A DNA stretch of 64,000 nucleotides from Phytoactinopolyspora halophila (GTDB taxonomy: Bacteria; Actinomycetota; Actinomycetes; Jiangellales; Jiangellaceae): NCBI RefSeq assembly GCF_003287285.1, contig NZ_QMIG01000004.1, forward strand, positions 62,001 through 126,000, read 5' to 3'. The position numbers and the translations under genes were made by a program. Below are positions 56,545 to 64,000 of the stretch, piece by piece. The first letter of the stretch is position 1. Each line of letters opens with the position of its first letter. A model generated the notes under the pieces. It did no database searches. It was not told the DNA's origin and was given only the letters and a program-made list of their open reading frames with translations.

Positions 56545-57123
56545 TCACCCTCGAACCGCAAGCTCGACATATTCGCCACGGCGAGTCACGTCGAGCAGCC
56601 GCAACCGCTCACCGTCAGCGAACACCACGGTGTGATCCACCGCATCGCTCCCGACGCGCAGGGGCACGGTGCCGATCCGCATATCGTGGTGCAAGACACG
56701 GTATGCCCCATTCTCGTGCACAAACGTCGTCTCCCCATCGTCACCGAGCTCCTCCGCCCCGGCGGGCAGGTTCGGACCGAACTCGTCGAACCGCAGTTCG
56801 CGTAACAGGATCGCCGGCGCCTCGTCGTCGATCGCGAATATCTCGACGACGGGGCGGTTGGTCACCGAGTGCGTGTGTTCGAGCCGGAACGTTTCCCCCG
56901 CCGTGACGGGGCGCGAATAGACCACCTCGTCCGCGCCCATGTCCCGGACCTCGAACTCGAGGCCATCATCGCCGGTACGGGTCGCCGCCACGATCACCAC
57001 GACGGCAAACAACGCGACGACGCCGATCGTGCGCCACCCGGGCATGCCACCCCACGCGAGCACACCGCGACGCGGTGCGGCCGGCGAATCCGGCCGCACC
57101 ACCACCTCGTCGCGCTCGGTCAT
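56545..57123 (-). CDS. DUF1850 protein of a TRAP-TAXI system
   Basis: The 192-residue protein has one N-terminal membrane helix (about 32-48, TIGVVALFAVVVIVAA), then an extracytoplasmic DUF1850 domain with FRLEHTHSVTNRPVVEIFAI and LRELRFDEFGPNLPAG, the conserved stretches of this family. DUF1850 genes are found almost only between TAXI receptor and fused permease genes. Their role is unknown, perhaps assembly or coupling. It is 36 bp after the receptor gene. Confidence 0.85.
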   Translation of the reverse strand: MTERDEVVVRPDSPAAPRRGVLAWGGMPGWRTIGVVALFAVVVIVAATRTGDDGLEFEVRDMGADEVVYSRPVTAGETFRLEHTHSVTNRPVVEIFAIDDEAPAILLRELRFDEFGPNLPAGAEELGDDGETTFVHENGAYRVLHHDMRIGTVPLRVGSDAVDHTVVFADGERLRLLDVTRRGEYVELAVRG

Positions 57124-57159
57124 GCTCACCCGAGCTCAGCCGATCACCGTCCGCTCCGG

Positions 57160-58128
57160 CTACCCCTCCCCGTCCAGGGCGTTGTTCTCCTCGTAGTAGC
57201 GTTCAGCGCCCGGATGCAGCGGGATGTCACCCCGACCCAGCACGGCCGACTCGATGTCGATCTGGTTGCCCGTCGCCTGCGCTTCCGCGATCTCTGAGCT
57301 CTCTTCGTACAACACGCGGGTCAGCTCGTACGCCAGATCCTCGTCGAGATCGGAGCGGGCATACAGCGTCGCCCAGTTCGTCACGAGGGTCGCCGGCTCG
57401 GTGATGTTGGAGTACGTGCCCGGCTCGTACTCGATCTCGGTCAACGTGGGATCGTCCGACAGCGTCTGCTCCAGCAGCTCACCTTCCAGCGAGACGAGAT
57501 TGAGGTCGACAGCCGTTGCGACCTCTTCCAGGCTTCCGGCGGGCAGGGCCAGGATCGCGAAGGCGGCATCGATGGAGCCGTCACGCAGCCGGTCGGCCGC
57601 CTCGCCGAAGGTGTCCTGGAACTCCTCGACCTCGATTCCCGCACGGTCGAGCAAGTCACGGGCGAAAGCCTCCGTGCCGCTCCCGGGAGGGCCGAGTGCG
57701 ACACGCATACCGTCGAGATCTTCGACCGTCTCGATACCGGCATCCGCACGCGCCACGATCTGGTTGACCTCTTGATAGACGTTTCCGATGAACGTGATGT
57801 CGTGATCTTCACCTTCGAACGCGCCGGTGCCCTCGCGCGCGACCGCGGCCCGGCCGTTCACCGCCATGATCAATTCGACTTCCTCGTCGTGGAGCAAGGC
57901 CAAATTCTCGTCCGACGCGCCGCTGGACTGGGTGCTCACCCGTACATCCGGAATGTGATCGTTCCACACTCCAGCGATGGCACCGCCGAGCGGGAAGTAG
58001 GTTCCACCGGTGGAACCGGTGGCCATCGTCAAGATCTCCGTGTCGTCTCCGCATGCAGCCAGCAACAACGCCGGTGCCGCCAGCAACGCCGCAACACGCC
58101 TGGCGATCATGCGCCCCGCCCTCGTCAT
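57160..58128 (-). CDS. TAXI family TRAP solute receptor lipoprotein
   Basis: The 322-residue protein has a lipoprotein signal (RRVAALLAAPALLLAAC, with the lipobox Cys near residue 26) and then the TAXI fold: TMATGSTGGTYFPLGGAIAG, STQSSGASDENLALL and VALGPPGSGTEAFARDLL. It should be anchored outside the membrane and deliver a substrate to the fused permease. TAXI receptors bind glutamate or other acidic solutes in known cases, but the ligand here cannot be told. Glutamate import would suit osmotic balance, as speculation. Confidence 0.92.
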   Translation of the reverse strand: MTRAGRMIARRVAALLAAPALLLAACGDDTEILTMATGSTGGTYFPLGGAIAGVWNDHIPDVRVSTQSSGASDENLALLHDEEVELIMAVNGRAAVAREGTGAFEGEDHDITFIGNVYQEVNQIVARADAGIETVEDLDGMRVALGPPGSGTEAFARDLLDRAGIEVEEFQDTFGEAADRLRDGSIDAAFAILALPAGSLEEVATAVDLNLVSLEGELLEQTLSDDPTLTEIEYEPGTYSNITEPATLVTNWATLYARSDLDEDLAYELTRVLYEESSEIAEAQATGNQIDIESAVLGRGDIPLHPGAERYYEENNALDGEG

Positions 58129-58417
58129 GCTCGTCGTCCTCCTTCTGGGTCCGGGCCCTGTGCTGGGTGTTGCCCTGCTGTGACAGGGTCACGTGCAACG
58201 ATCAACTTCCTGTTGTCACAGAGAAGATCACCGTGTCATGCGTTGACGGTAAGACCGTGCGATGGGGCGGGCAAGGGGCATCACGGCATACGCCTGTCGG
58301 GGAGGCGGAACCGAGTCGGATTCGTATCTCGTCCGTGACCGGCCGCTCGGCGGGTATCCGGTTTCCTGTGCAGGCCATACGCACGCCGCCGGCGCTCCGA
58401 GCGCCATGGTTCGCCGC

Positions 58418-58551
58418 GTGCCTTCGCGGCAGGCCCGCTTCGCCAAGTGCCCTCGCAGTAGGCCCGCTCTCGTCGAGTGCCTTCGCGGCAGGCCCGCTTC
58501 GCCGGGGACTTCGCGGCAGGCCCGCTTCGCCGGGGACTTCGCGGCAGGCCC
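58418..58551. repeat. Degenerate tandem repeats of about 29 bp
   Basis: Five imperfect copies start at 58418, 58447, 58477, 58506 and 58534 around the core TTCGCGGCAGGCCCGCTTCG. They lie in the 795-bp gene-free spacer between the RNase Y and TAXI receptor genes (58129-58923). The copies vary in length from 28 to 30 bp, and the last is truncated. Confidence 0.75.
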
Positions 58552-58704
58552 TATACGGCAGCCGTGGTTCTCGCGATCGGTGTGGAGTTTCGGCCGGGCT
58601 GCGCGGCAAAACAGTCGTTATAGCAGCCCATCCTCCACGCACAGTGTGCCCGAACTCCACATCGATCACCGTCATGCCGTGCCTGCAGGCGGCGACCACA
58701 TCCC

Positions 58705-58789
58705 GGGCGTGACGACGTGCTGGGCGTGACGACGTGCTGGGCGTAACCGCGTGCCGGGCGTAACCGCGTGCCGGGCGTGACGACGTGCC
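58705..58789. repeat. 17-bp tandem repeat, five clear copies
   Basis: Units start at 58705, 58722, 58739, 58756 and 58773 with the form GGGCGTGACGACGTGCT or GGGCGTAACCGCGTGCC. More decayed copies continue to about 58865. This is a second array in the same spacer. I see no gene in 58129-58923. Confidence 0.8.
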
Positions 58790-58923
58790 GGGCGTGACCA
58801 CATCATCCCGGGCGGTCACGGTCTGCGGGCGTGACCGCGTGCTGGGCGGTCACCGCGTGCCGGCACGGCGCGCCGTCACCGCCCTCACACCACGTCCCGG
58901 CGTTCACACAGCTGGCTGCCGAA

Positions 58924-60507
58924 CTAGCGGGCGAACTCGCTTGCCCGGGACTCCCGGACAACCGTGATACGAATCTGACCCGGATAGGTCAGTTCCTCCT
59001 CGACCTGCTTGGCGATATCTCGGGCGAGCACCTGGGCCTGGAGGTCGTCGACCTCGTCGGGCTGCACCATGACCCGTACCTCGCGTCCGGCCTGCATGGC
59101 GAAGACCTTCTCGACGCCCTCCTGCGCCATGGCGATCTCTTCCAGCCGCTCCAGGCGCTTGACATAGGCTTCCAGCGACTCGCGCCGGGCACCCGGGCGG
59201 CTCCCCGAGATCGCGTCCGCCGCTTGGGTCAGCACCGCCTCGACACTGCGGACCTCGACCTCGTTGTGATGTGCCTCGATGGCGTGCACCACGTCATCGC
59301 TTTCACCGTAGCGCCGGGCGACTTCCGCACCGATCAGTGCGTGGCTTCCCTCGACCTCGTGTGTCAGGGCCTTGCCGATGTCATGCAGCAGGCCGCAACG
59401 TTTCGCCAACTGGACATCCAGGCCGAGCTCCGCGGCCATGATTCCGGCCAGATGCGCCGATTCCAACAAGTGCTGCAGCACGTTCTGCCCGTAGGACATG
59501 CGGTATCGCAGCCGTCCCAGGAGCGCCACGAGATCCGGGTGGACGTCCGAGATGCCCATCTCGACGAGCGCGTCTTCACCAGCGCGCTGGCAAACGTTCT
59601 CCACCTCCGCCTTGCTCTTGTGGTATTGCTCCTCGATCCGGTGCGGGTGGATCCTTCCGTCGAGCACCAGCTCTTCGAGTGTCATGCGGGCGATCTCGCG
59701 CCGCACGGGATCGAAACACGAGAGCAACACCGCTTCTGGCGTGTCGTCGATGATGACGTTGACACCGGTGATCTGTTCGAAGGCCCGGATATTGCGTCCT
59801 TCACGTCCGATGATCCGGCCCTTCATCTCGTCACCAGGCAGGTTAAGCACCGACACGACCGCCTCGGCAGTCTGTTCCGAAGCGAGCCGCTGGATCGCGA
59901 GCGTGATAATCTCCCGTGCCCGCGCCTGCGCCTGCTCGGTTGCCTCGCGCTCGATGTCACGTGCCTTGATCGCGGCTTCTCGCTTCGCCTGACCTTCGAT
60001 GACCTCGACAAGTTCCTTCTTGGCGTCCTCCGGGGTCAGCCCGGCGACCCGGGCGAGCTCGGCTTGCCGGGAATTCTCCAGCTCCTCGAGCTCGACGAGC
60101 TTGGCCGCGACCGCAGCTTCCTGTCGGGACAGTTCATATTGGCGACTCTCCAGGGCACGGTTCTCGACGTGTAACCGCGCCTCTCGTTGACCCAGTCTTG
60201 CCTCGCGTTGTTCAAGATCCAGACGTTTCTCGCCGAGCTCGGAATTGATCTCGTCCACATGCTGCTCGGCTTGTTCGGTCTCGGCCTGCGCGTGAGCCCG
60301 CAGCTCATCGGCCTCGCGCTGCGCCTCTTCCCGGATCGAGGCAGCCTCTTGCCGGGCGGCCGCCAACTCCGCGGAATGCTGCTCCTCCAGCTCCCGCTCG
60401 GCCTTCGACCTGCGCTTGGCCGAGCGGCGGAGAAGTTCGACGAGGACCAGAACAACTGCGACGGCAATAACCGAGCCGACGATGAGAATCGCAGTTGCAG
60501 TCTCCAT
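58924..60507 (-). CDS. rny: Ribonuclease Y
   Basis: RNase Y is a membrane-tethered endoribonuclease that starts mRNA decay. The 527-residue protein has an N-terminal membrane helix (about 5-25), a long Glu/Ala/Arg coiled coil (about 28-190), a KH RNA-binding domain (GDEMKGRIIGREGRNIRAF, about residue 225) and an HD phosphohydrolase domain with the metal pair in CGLLHDIGKALTHE (about 370). The C-terminus matches the family. It follows recX across a 334-bp spacer with its own predicted promoter. Confidence 0.95.
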   Translation of the reverse strand: METATAILIVGSVIAVAVVLVLVELLRRSAKRRSKAERELEEQHSAELAAARQEAASIREEAQREADELRAHAQAETEQAEQHVDEINSELGEKRLDLEQREARLGQREARLHVENRALESRQYELSRQEAAVAAKLVELEELENSRQAELARVAGLTPEDAKKELVEVIEGQAKREAAIKARDIEREATEQAQARAREIITLAIQRLASEQTAEAVVSVLNLPGDEMKGRIIGREGRNIRAFEQITGVNVIIDDTPEAVLLSCFDPVRREIARMTLEELVLDGRIHPHRIEEQYHKSKAEVENVCQRAGEDALVEMGISDVHPDLVALLGRLRYRMSYGQNVLQHLLESAHLAGIMAAELGLDVQLAKRCGLLHDIGKALTHEVEGSHALIGAEVARRYGESDDVVHAIEAHHNEVEVRSVEAVLTQAADAISGSRPGARRESLEAYVKRLERLEEIAMAQEGVEKVFAMQAGREVRVMVQPDEVDDLQAQVLARDIAKQVEEELTYPGQIRITVVRESRASEFAR

Positions 60508-60788
60508 CGTCAGCTCCCTTGCATACGCGCCCTGCAGTGGACGCAGCTGTGGTGGAAACCGCTCTACGACCGCGCCAGCACGGCAACGAAGCTCCGGCGG
60601 CCATCCACCCGCAGAGGGCGCTACTCGAGTGTGCTACCGGCCAAGCCAGCACACTCACCACAGACATAGCCGCCATAAAAGCGGTTCGCCCTCACCCGAT
60701 GAGTGGATAGTGCCGTATCTACTGCTCCTTATGTGTCGTATTGCTATGTCGAACCGCAGTCGCGGAGTTCTTTCCACCTTTTATATTG

Positions 60789-60817
60789 AGGCTACGTAAG
60801 GGCGAACACGAGGTCAA
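60789..60817 (-). promoter_or_regulatory. Predicted rny promoter
   Basis: Minus strand: TTGACC (60817-60812), 17-bp spacer, TAGCCT (60794-60789). Transcription would start near 60782, leaving an untranslated leader of about 275 nt before the rny ATG at 60507. The rest of 60508-60841 shows no gene. Confidence 0.5.
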
Positions 60818-60841
60818 GGCAGGGCCGCCTCAGTATGAAGA

Positions 60842-61444
60842 TCATTCGTCCTCGTCAGGAGGCTCGAACGACAGCTCCGTTTCGTCCACGCCTTCCGCTT
60901 CGAGACACTCCCGCACCACCCGATACGCCAAGCCAGCCGGATAGCCTTTTCGGCCAAGCATGCCGACCAGGCGCCGGGTTCGCGCGGCCGGCTCAAGCCT
61001 TCCGGTACTGGGCAGACGTCGCGCCACCAGGGCGCGCGCTGCTTCTTCCTCCTGGTCCGCAGAGACGACTTCTACCGCTCGCTCAGCAACCTCGGGTTCC
61101 ACACCCCGGTTGCGAAGCTCTTGCGCCAGAGCTCGCCGCGCCAGGCCGCGGCCCGAGTGCCGGGACTCCACCCAGGCCGCGGCAAACGCTGCGTCGTCAA
61201 TCAGCTTCACGTCGCTGAACCGATCGAGGACGCGATGGCGTACGTCGTCGGGCACACCCTTCCGTGCCATCGCCTCATCGAGCTGCGCACGAGTCTGCGG
61301 GGCAGCAGCCAAGCGGCGCAGCGCTACCGCTCGTGCCATCTCCTCCGGATCGGTTCCGGCATCGTCGCGCGCGGAGTCATCATCGCCATCACGATCGGCG
61401 TGACTAGATGCTTCGGATACCGTCGGATGTTGGTGATATGTCAT
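60842..61444 (-). CDS. recX: RecA regulator RecX
   Basis: RecX binds RecA filaments and limits their activity. The 200-residue protein has a variable acidic N-terminus (about 1-33), then three helix-bundle repeats: ALRRLAAAPQTRAQLDEAMARKG kept in full, RFSDVKLIDDAAFAAAWVESR and GRGLARRALAQELRNRGVE, and a final repeat with RRLVGMLGRKGYP. The ATG at 61444 has GGAG six bases upstream. An adjacent GTG at 61450 is possible. It starts 20 bp after the recA stop, so the two are co-transcribed as in most actinobacteria. Confidence 0.92.
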   Translation of the reverse strand: MTYHQHPTVSEASSHADRDGDDDSARDDAGTDPEEMARAVALRRLAAAPQTRAQLDEAMARKGVPDDVRHRVLDRFSDVKLIDDAAFAAAWVESRHSGRGLARRALAQELRNRGVEPEVAERAVEVVSADQEEEAARALVARRLPSTGRLEPAARTRRLVGMLGRKGYPAGLAYRVVRECLEAEGVDETELSFEPPDEDE

Positions 61445-61464
61445 CAACACTCCATACGGCGTGT

Positions 61465-62505
61465 TCAGAAGTCTGCCGCAGACTCGTCATCGGCCTCCGC
61501 GTCGACTCGTGGCCCGACACCGAGCTTCTCCTTGATCTTCTTCTCGATGCCGTCGGCGAGATCGGGATTCTCCTTCAAGAAGTTACGGGCATTCTCCTTG
61601 CCCTGCCCCAGCTGATCGCCCTCGTAGGTGTACCACGCGCCGGACTTGCGGACGATGCCCTGCTCAACGCCAAGATCGATCAAGCTTCCTTCGCGGCTGA
61701 TTCCCTCACCATAAAGAATGTCGAACTCCGCCTGCTTGAATGGAGGGGCAACCTTGTTCTTGACTATTTTGACTCGAGTTCGATTTCCGACGGCGTCGGT
61801 TCCGTCTTTCAACGTCTCGATTCTGCGAATATCCAGGCGAACAGAGGAGTAGAATTTCAGCGCCTTTCCTCCGGTGGTCGTCTCCGGCGAACCAAAGAAA
61901 ACACCGACCTTTTCCCGAAGCTGGTTGATGAAAATCGCCATCGTCTTGGATTGGCTCAACGCACCGGCGATCTTGCGTAGCGCCTGGCTCATCAGCCGGG
62001 CCTGCAAGCCCACGTGGCTGTCACCCATCTCGCCCTCGATCTCGGCCCGCGGCACCAGCGCCGCCACCGAGTCGATCACGATGACGTCCAACGCTCCGGA
62101 ACGGATCAGGGTGTCCGCGATCTCCAGCGCCTGCTCCCCCGTGTCTGGCTGGGAGACCAGCAGCTGATCCGTGTCCACGCCCAGTGCCTTGGCATAGTCG
62201 GGATCGAGCGCGTGCTCGGCATCGATGAAGCCCGCGACGCCGCCCAACTTCTGAGCATTGGCCACCGCATGCAGTGCCACCGTCGTCTTCCCACTGCTCT
62301 CGGGGCCATACATTTCGATCACCCGGCCGCGTGGCAGACCACCGATGCCGAGCGCCACGTCGAGCGAGATGGAACCCGTGGGAACGACCTCTACCGGTGC
62401 CCGGGTTTCCTGTCCCAGGCGCATGACCGAGCCCTTGCCGTGTGCACGCTCGATCTGCGCCAGAGCCGTGTCGAGAGCCTTCTCGCGATCTGCGGGAGCT
62501 GCCAT
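61465..62505 (-). CDS. recA: Recombinase RecA
   Basis: RecA pairs homologous DNA and triggers LexA self-cleavage. The 346-residue protein has the Walker [16 protein letters not shown] (about residue 68), Walker [21 protein letters not shown], loop L2 [20 protein letters not shown] and an acidic C-terminus. I chose the ATG at 62505 ([15 protein letters not shown]) because AGGTGG lies just upstream and the N-terminus matches the family. The ATG at 62559 would start almost on the predicted transcription start and lacks a ribosome binding site. The upstream region holds both a LexA box and a PafBC-type promoter. Confidence 0.96.
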   Translation of the reverse strand: MAAPADREKALDTALAQIERAHGKGSVMRLGQETRAPVEVVPTGSISLDVALGIGGLPRGRVIEMYGPESSGKTTVALHAVANAQKLGGVAGFIDAEHALDPDYAKALGVDTDQLLVSQPDTGEQALEIADTLIRSGALDVIVIDSVAALVPRAEIEGEMGDSHVGLQARLMSQALRKIAGALSQSKTMAIFINQLREKVGVFFGSPETTTGGKALKFYSSVRLDIRRIETLKDGTDAVGNRTRVKIVKNKVAPPFKQAEFDILYGEGISREGSLIDLGVEQGIVRKSGAWYTYEGDQLGQGKENARNFLKENPDLADGIEKKIKEKLGVGPRVDAEADDESAADF

Positions 62506-62567
62506 AGATACCACCTGGGATTGACGAGCCGCGCCGCGGCCCTGATTACGTTTGGCCATCAGTTGAG

Positions 62568-62590
62568 ACGTTACGCGCTCGCACCGACAA
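62568..62590 (-). promoter_or_regulatory. PafBC-type (LexA-independent) recA promoter
   Basis: Minus strand: TTGTCGGTG (62590-62582), exactly 8 bp, TAACGT (62573-62568). This is a full match to the mycobacterial damage promoter TTGTCRGTG-N8-TANNNT bound by PafBC. The start of transcription would be near 62561, about 55 nt before the chosen recA ATG. Confidence 0.75.
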
Positions 62591-62653
62591 GGTCGACGGC
62601 CTCACCGCGCCCTGTGGACAAGCCTTCACCGTCTCGACGGCATCCACCGTATA

Positions 62654-62669
62654 CCGAAACTCTGTTCGA
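62654..62669. promoter_or_regulatory. LexA (SOS) box upstream of recA
   Basis: On the minus strand TCGAAC-N4-TTTCGG matches the SOS box TCGAAC-N4-GTTCGA in 10 of 12 positions with correct spacing. It lies about 150 bp before the chosen recA ATG, further out than the PafBC promoter. Confidence 0.55.
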
Positions 62670-62696
62670 AGGCGCGCGACACGCCCACCCACGCCT

Positions 62697-62764
62697 CCTC
62701 TCCCATGATCATGAACACGTACACCCCCTACAGGGTCGACAAGTGTTCACGATCATGGGAGAGG
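62697..62764. repeat. 22-bp inverted repeat at the end of the amidohydrolase gene
   Basis: Arms 62697-62718 and 62743-62764 match in 21 of 22 positions (CCTCTCCCATGATCRTGAACAC) with a 24-nt loop. The right arm is inside the last codons of the amidohydrolase gene (encoding HDREH). It probably ends that transcript ahead of the recA control region. The GATCATGG core recalls the hairpin at 5253-5336. Confidence 0.6.
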
Positions 62765-64000
62765 GTCGCGAGGATCGGGATGTCCGCAAGCGACGAGGAC
62801 GACACCCGGCGCGGGTCCTCACCGAGAACGACAAGATCCGCGAGCTTTCCCGGTTCGACACTGCCCACCAGGTACTCGACCCCGCACACCTGGGCCGCGG
62901 TCCTCGTGTACGCCGCCAGGGCCTCCTCTACCGACACCGCCTCGTCCGGCCCCACCGGACGACCACTCGAGCTCATCCGTTCCACCATGGCCTGAATTCC
63001 CCGCAACGGCGCGCCATCTGCGACGGGCCGATCCGAGCTTCCGGCCAGCGGCACACCGCGATCGAGAAACGAGCGCATCCGATACAGCCACGCGCTACGT
63101 TCCTCCCCCATGACGCGCATGTAGTCGTCGCCGAAGACATTCAGGAACGTCGGCTGGACCACAGCGCTCAGCCCAGCCGCAGCGAACCGCTCCATCTGAT
63201 CCGGCCGGACCAGACCGCAGTGTTCGATCCGATGCCGGGCGTTCTCCCGCGGCCATGCTTCCTGCGCCCACTGCACCGCCGCGATCGCCTGATCGACGGC
63301 GCGGTCACCGATCGCGTGCATCGCCAGCTGCCAACCACCTCGATGCGCATCGGCGACGAGCTCGGCCAGCTCGTCGCCGGTATAGTTCAACCGTCCCGAT
63401 CCGCCGTCGAGGTACGGCTCGGTCAACGCCGCCGTACGCGCCGACATCCCGCCGTCGAGCCACATCTTCAGCGCGCCCACGGAGAGCCACTCGTCGCCCA
63501 GCCCGGTCCGCAGTCCGAGATCGAGCGCGCGGGGAACGCCGTCGGCGGGATCGGCACCGGACTGCCGCAAGACGCTGGCCGGAACCATCGCTTGCACCCG
63601 CACCGGGAGCCGACCACGTTCGCGGGCACTCTGGTAGGCGCCCAGCTCGACCGGCGAGAACCCGGCCAGTCCAGCGGCGATACCCGCGTCGGCGCACATC
63701 GTGACGCCCTGTGCCCGGCATTTCCGGCCCGCCGCTTCGATCGCGTCCACGATCTCCTCGACGCTGTAGGGCAGGCGCCGCGTCCGGACCAGCATCATCG
63801 CGTCCTCCAAGAAGACGCCGGTGGGCTGGCCGTCGCCGTCTCGCACGACGCCGGCGTCGAACGATGCCAGCTCCCCGTCGGGAATCATGTCCAGCACGGC
63901 GCGGGAGACGAGACAGGCGTGTCCGGAGATGTGCGACGCGAGCACCTTGCGCCCCGCCGCCACGGGCTCCAGGTCCCGCCACGTCAGGTGTTCGCCGAGC
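62728..64000 (-). CDS. Amidohydrolase of the YtcJ type, N-terminus cut by window edge
   Basis: About 423 codons are present, and the frame stays open to base 64000. The TIM-barrel metal hydrolase shows LASHISGHACLVS, LKMWLDGGMSARTAAL (about 145 residues after the first), the metal ligands in AMHAIGDRAVD and RIEHCGLVRPDQM, LAGSSDRPVADGAPL, and the C-terminal GSVEPGKLADLVVL that closes the composite beta domain. This cd01300/YtcJ group removes or hydrolyses N-acyl or amide groups. The substrate is unknown. An internal GTG at 63963 is not the true start. Confidence 0.88.
   Translation of the reverse strand, partial: LGEHLTWRDLEPVAAGRKVLASHISGHACLVSRAVLDMIPDGELASFDAGVVRDGDGQPTGVFLEDAMMLVRTRRLPYSVEEIVDAIEAAGRKCRAQGVTMCADAGIAAGLAGFSPVELGAYQSARERGRLPVRVQAMVPASVLRQSGADPADGVPRALDLGLRTGLGDEWLSVGALKMWLDGGMSARTAALTEPYLDGGSGRLNYTGDELAELVADAHRGGWQLAMHAIGDRAVDQAIAAVQWAQEAWPRENARHRIEHCGLVRPDQMERFAAAGLSAVVQPTFLNVFGDDYMRVMGEERSAWLYRMRSFLDRGVPLAGSSDRPVADGAPLRGIQAMVERMSSSGRPVGPDEAVSVEEALAAYTRTAAQVCGVEYLVGSVEPGKLADLVVLGEDPRRVSSSSLADIPILATLSHDREHLSTL

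Noticed and set aside
62611-62621. DnaA box (TTGTCCACA on the minus strand) upstream of recA
   Set aside because: It is a single copy with no cluster, dnaA or dnaN nearby, so there is no support for an origin.

Overview
The window comes from a high-GC actinobacterium. The evidence is an actinobacterial division and cell-wall (dcw) cluster with DivIVA/Wag31, SepF and a typical FtsZ, many GTG starts, a DUF3040 protein, mycobacterial-style DNA-damage promoters, and the nrdR / LysM protein / lexA block known from Mycobacterium and Streptomyces. A fused glycine-to-betaine methyltransferase suggests a halotolerant or soil species such as Actinopolyspora or a member of Jiangellales. That assignment is inference. 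No rRNA, tRNA, insertion sequence, prophage or CRISPR array was found.

Bases 1-19775 hold a minus-strand dcw operon read from right to left: mraZ, rsmH, ftsL, ftsI, murE, murF, mraY, murD, ftsW, murG, murC, ftsQ, a very long hairpin, ftsZ, pgeF, sepF, yggT, divIVA, and the start of a glutamate dehydrogenase gene cut by the window edge. Many neighbours overlap by 4 bp (ATGA or GTGA). The promoter before mraZ carries a three-box MraZ operator. Bases 19800-20985 have no convincing gene. They hold two tandem-repeat arrays, one of them 33 perfect copies of a 13-bp unit.

Bases 20986-25657 (+) are a moxR / DUF58 / transglutaminase operon. Bases 25881-28324 (-) hold a DUF3040 protein, a methyltransferase and an aldo-keto reductase. 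Bases 28563-35931 are a DNA synthesis and damage block: B12-dependent ribonucleotide reductase nrdJ, its repressor nrdR with candidate tandem NrdR boxes, a LysM membrane protein divergent from lexA with LexA boxes and a candidate PafBC promoter, and a DinG/XPD-type helicase. An S9 peptidase gene follows (+), then hflX, a 55-codon small gene, dapF and miaA (-).

Bases 42019-51762 are the most interesting segment. It is a minus-strand cassette lying between miaA and miaB. It encodes a fused glycine/sarcosine plus sarcosine/dimethylglycine methyltransferase, then S-adenosylmethionine synthetase (metK), an adenosine-kinase-like PfkB protein, B12-dependent methionine synthase (metH) and S-adenosylhomocysteine hydrolase (ahcY). 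Together these could methylate glycine three times to betaine, clear the inhibitory S-adenosylhomocysteine and adenosine, and remake the methyl donor. It appears to be a self-contained osmoprotectant and methyl-recycling module with its own promoter and terminators.

Bases 52219-64000 hold a small membrane protein (+), then on the minus strand miaB, a TRAP-TAXI uptake system with a DUF1850 protein, a repeat-rich 795-bp spacer, RNase Y, recX, recA (with a LexA box and a strong PafBC-type promoter), and an amidohydrolase gene cut by the right edge.
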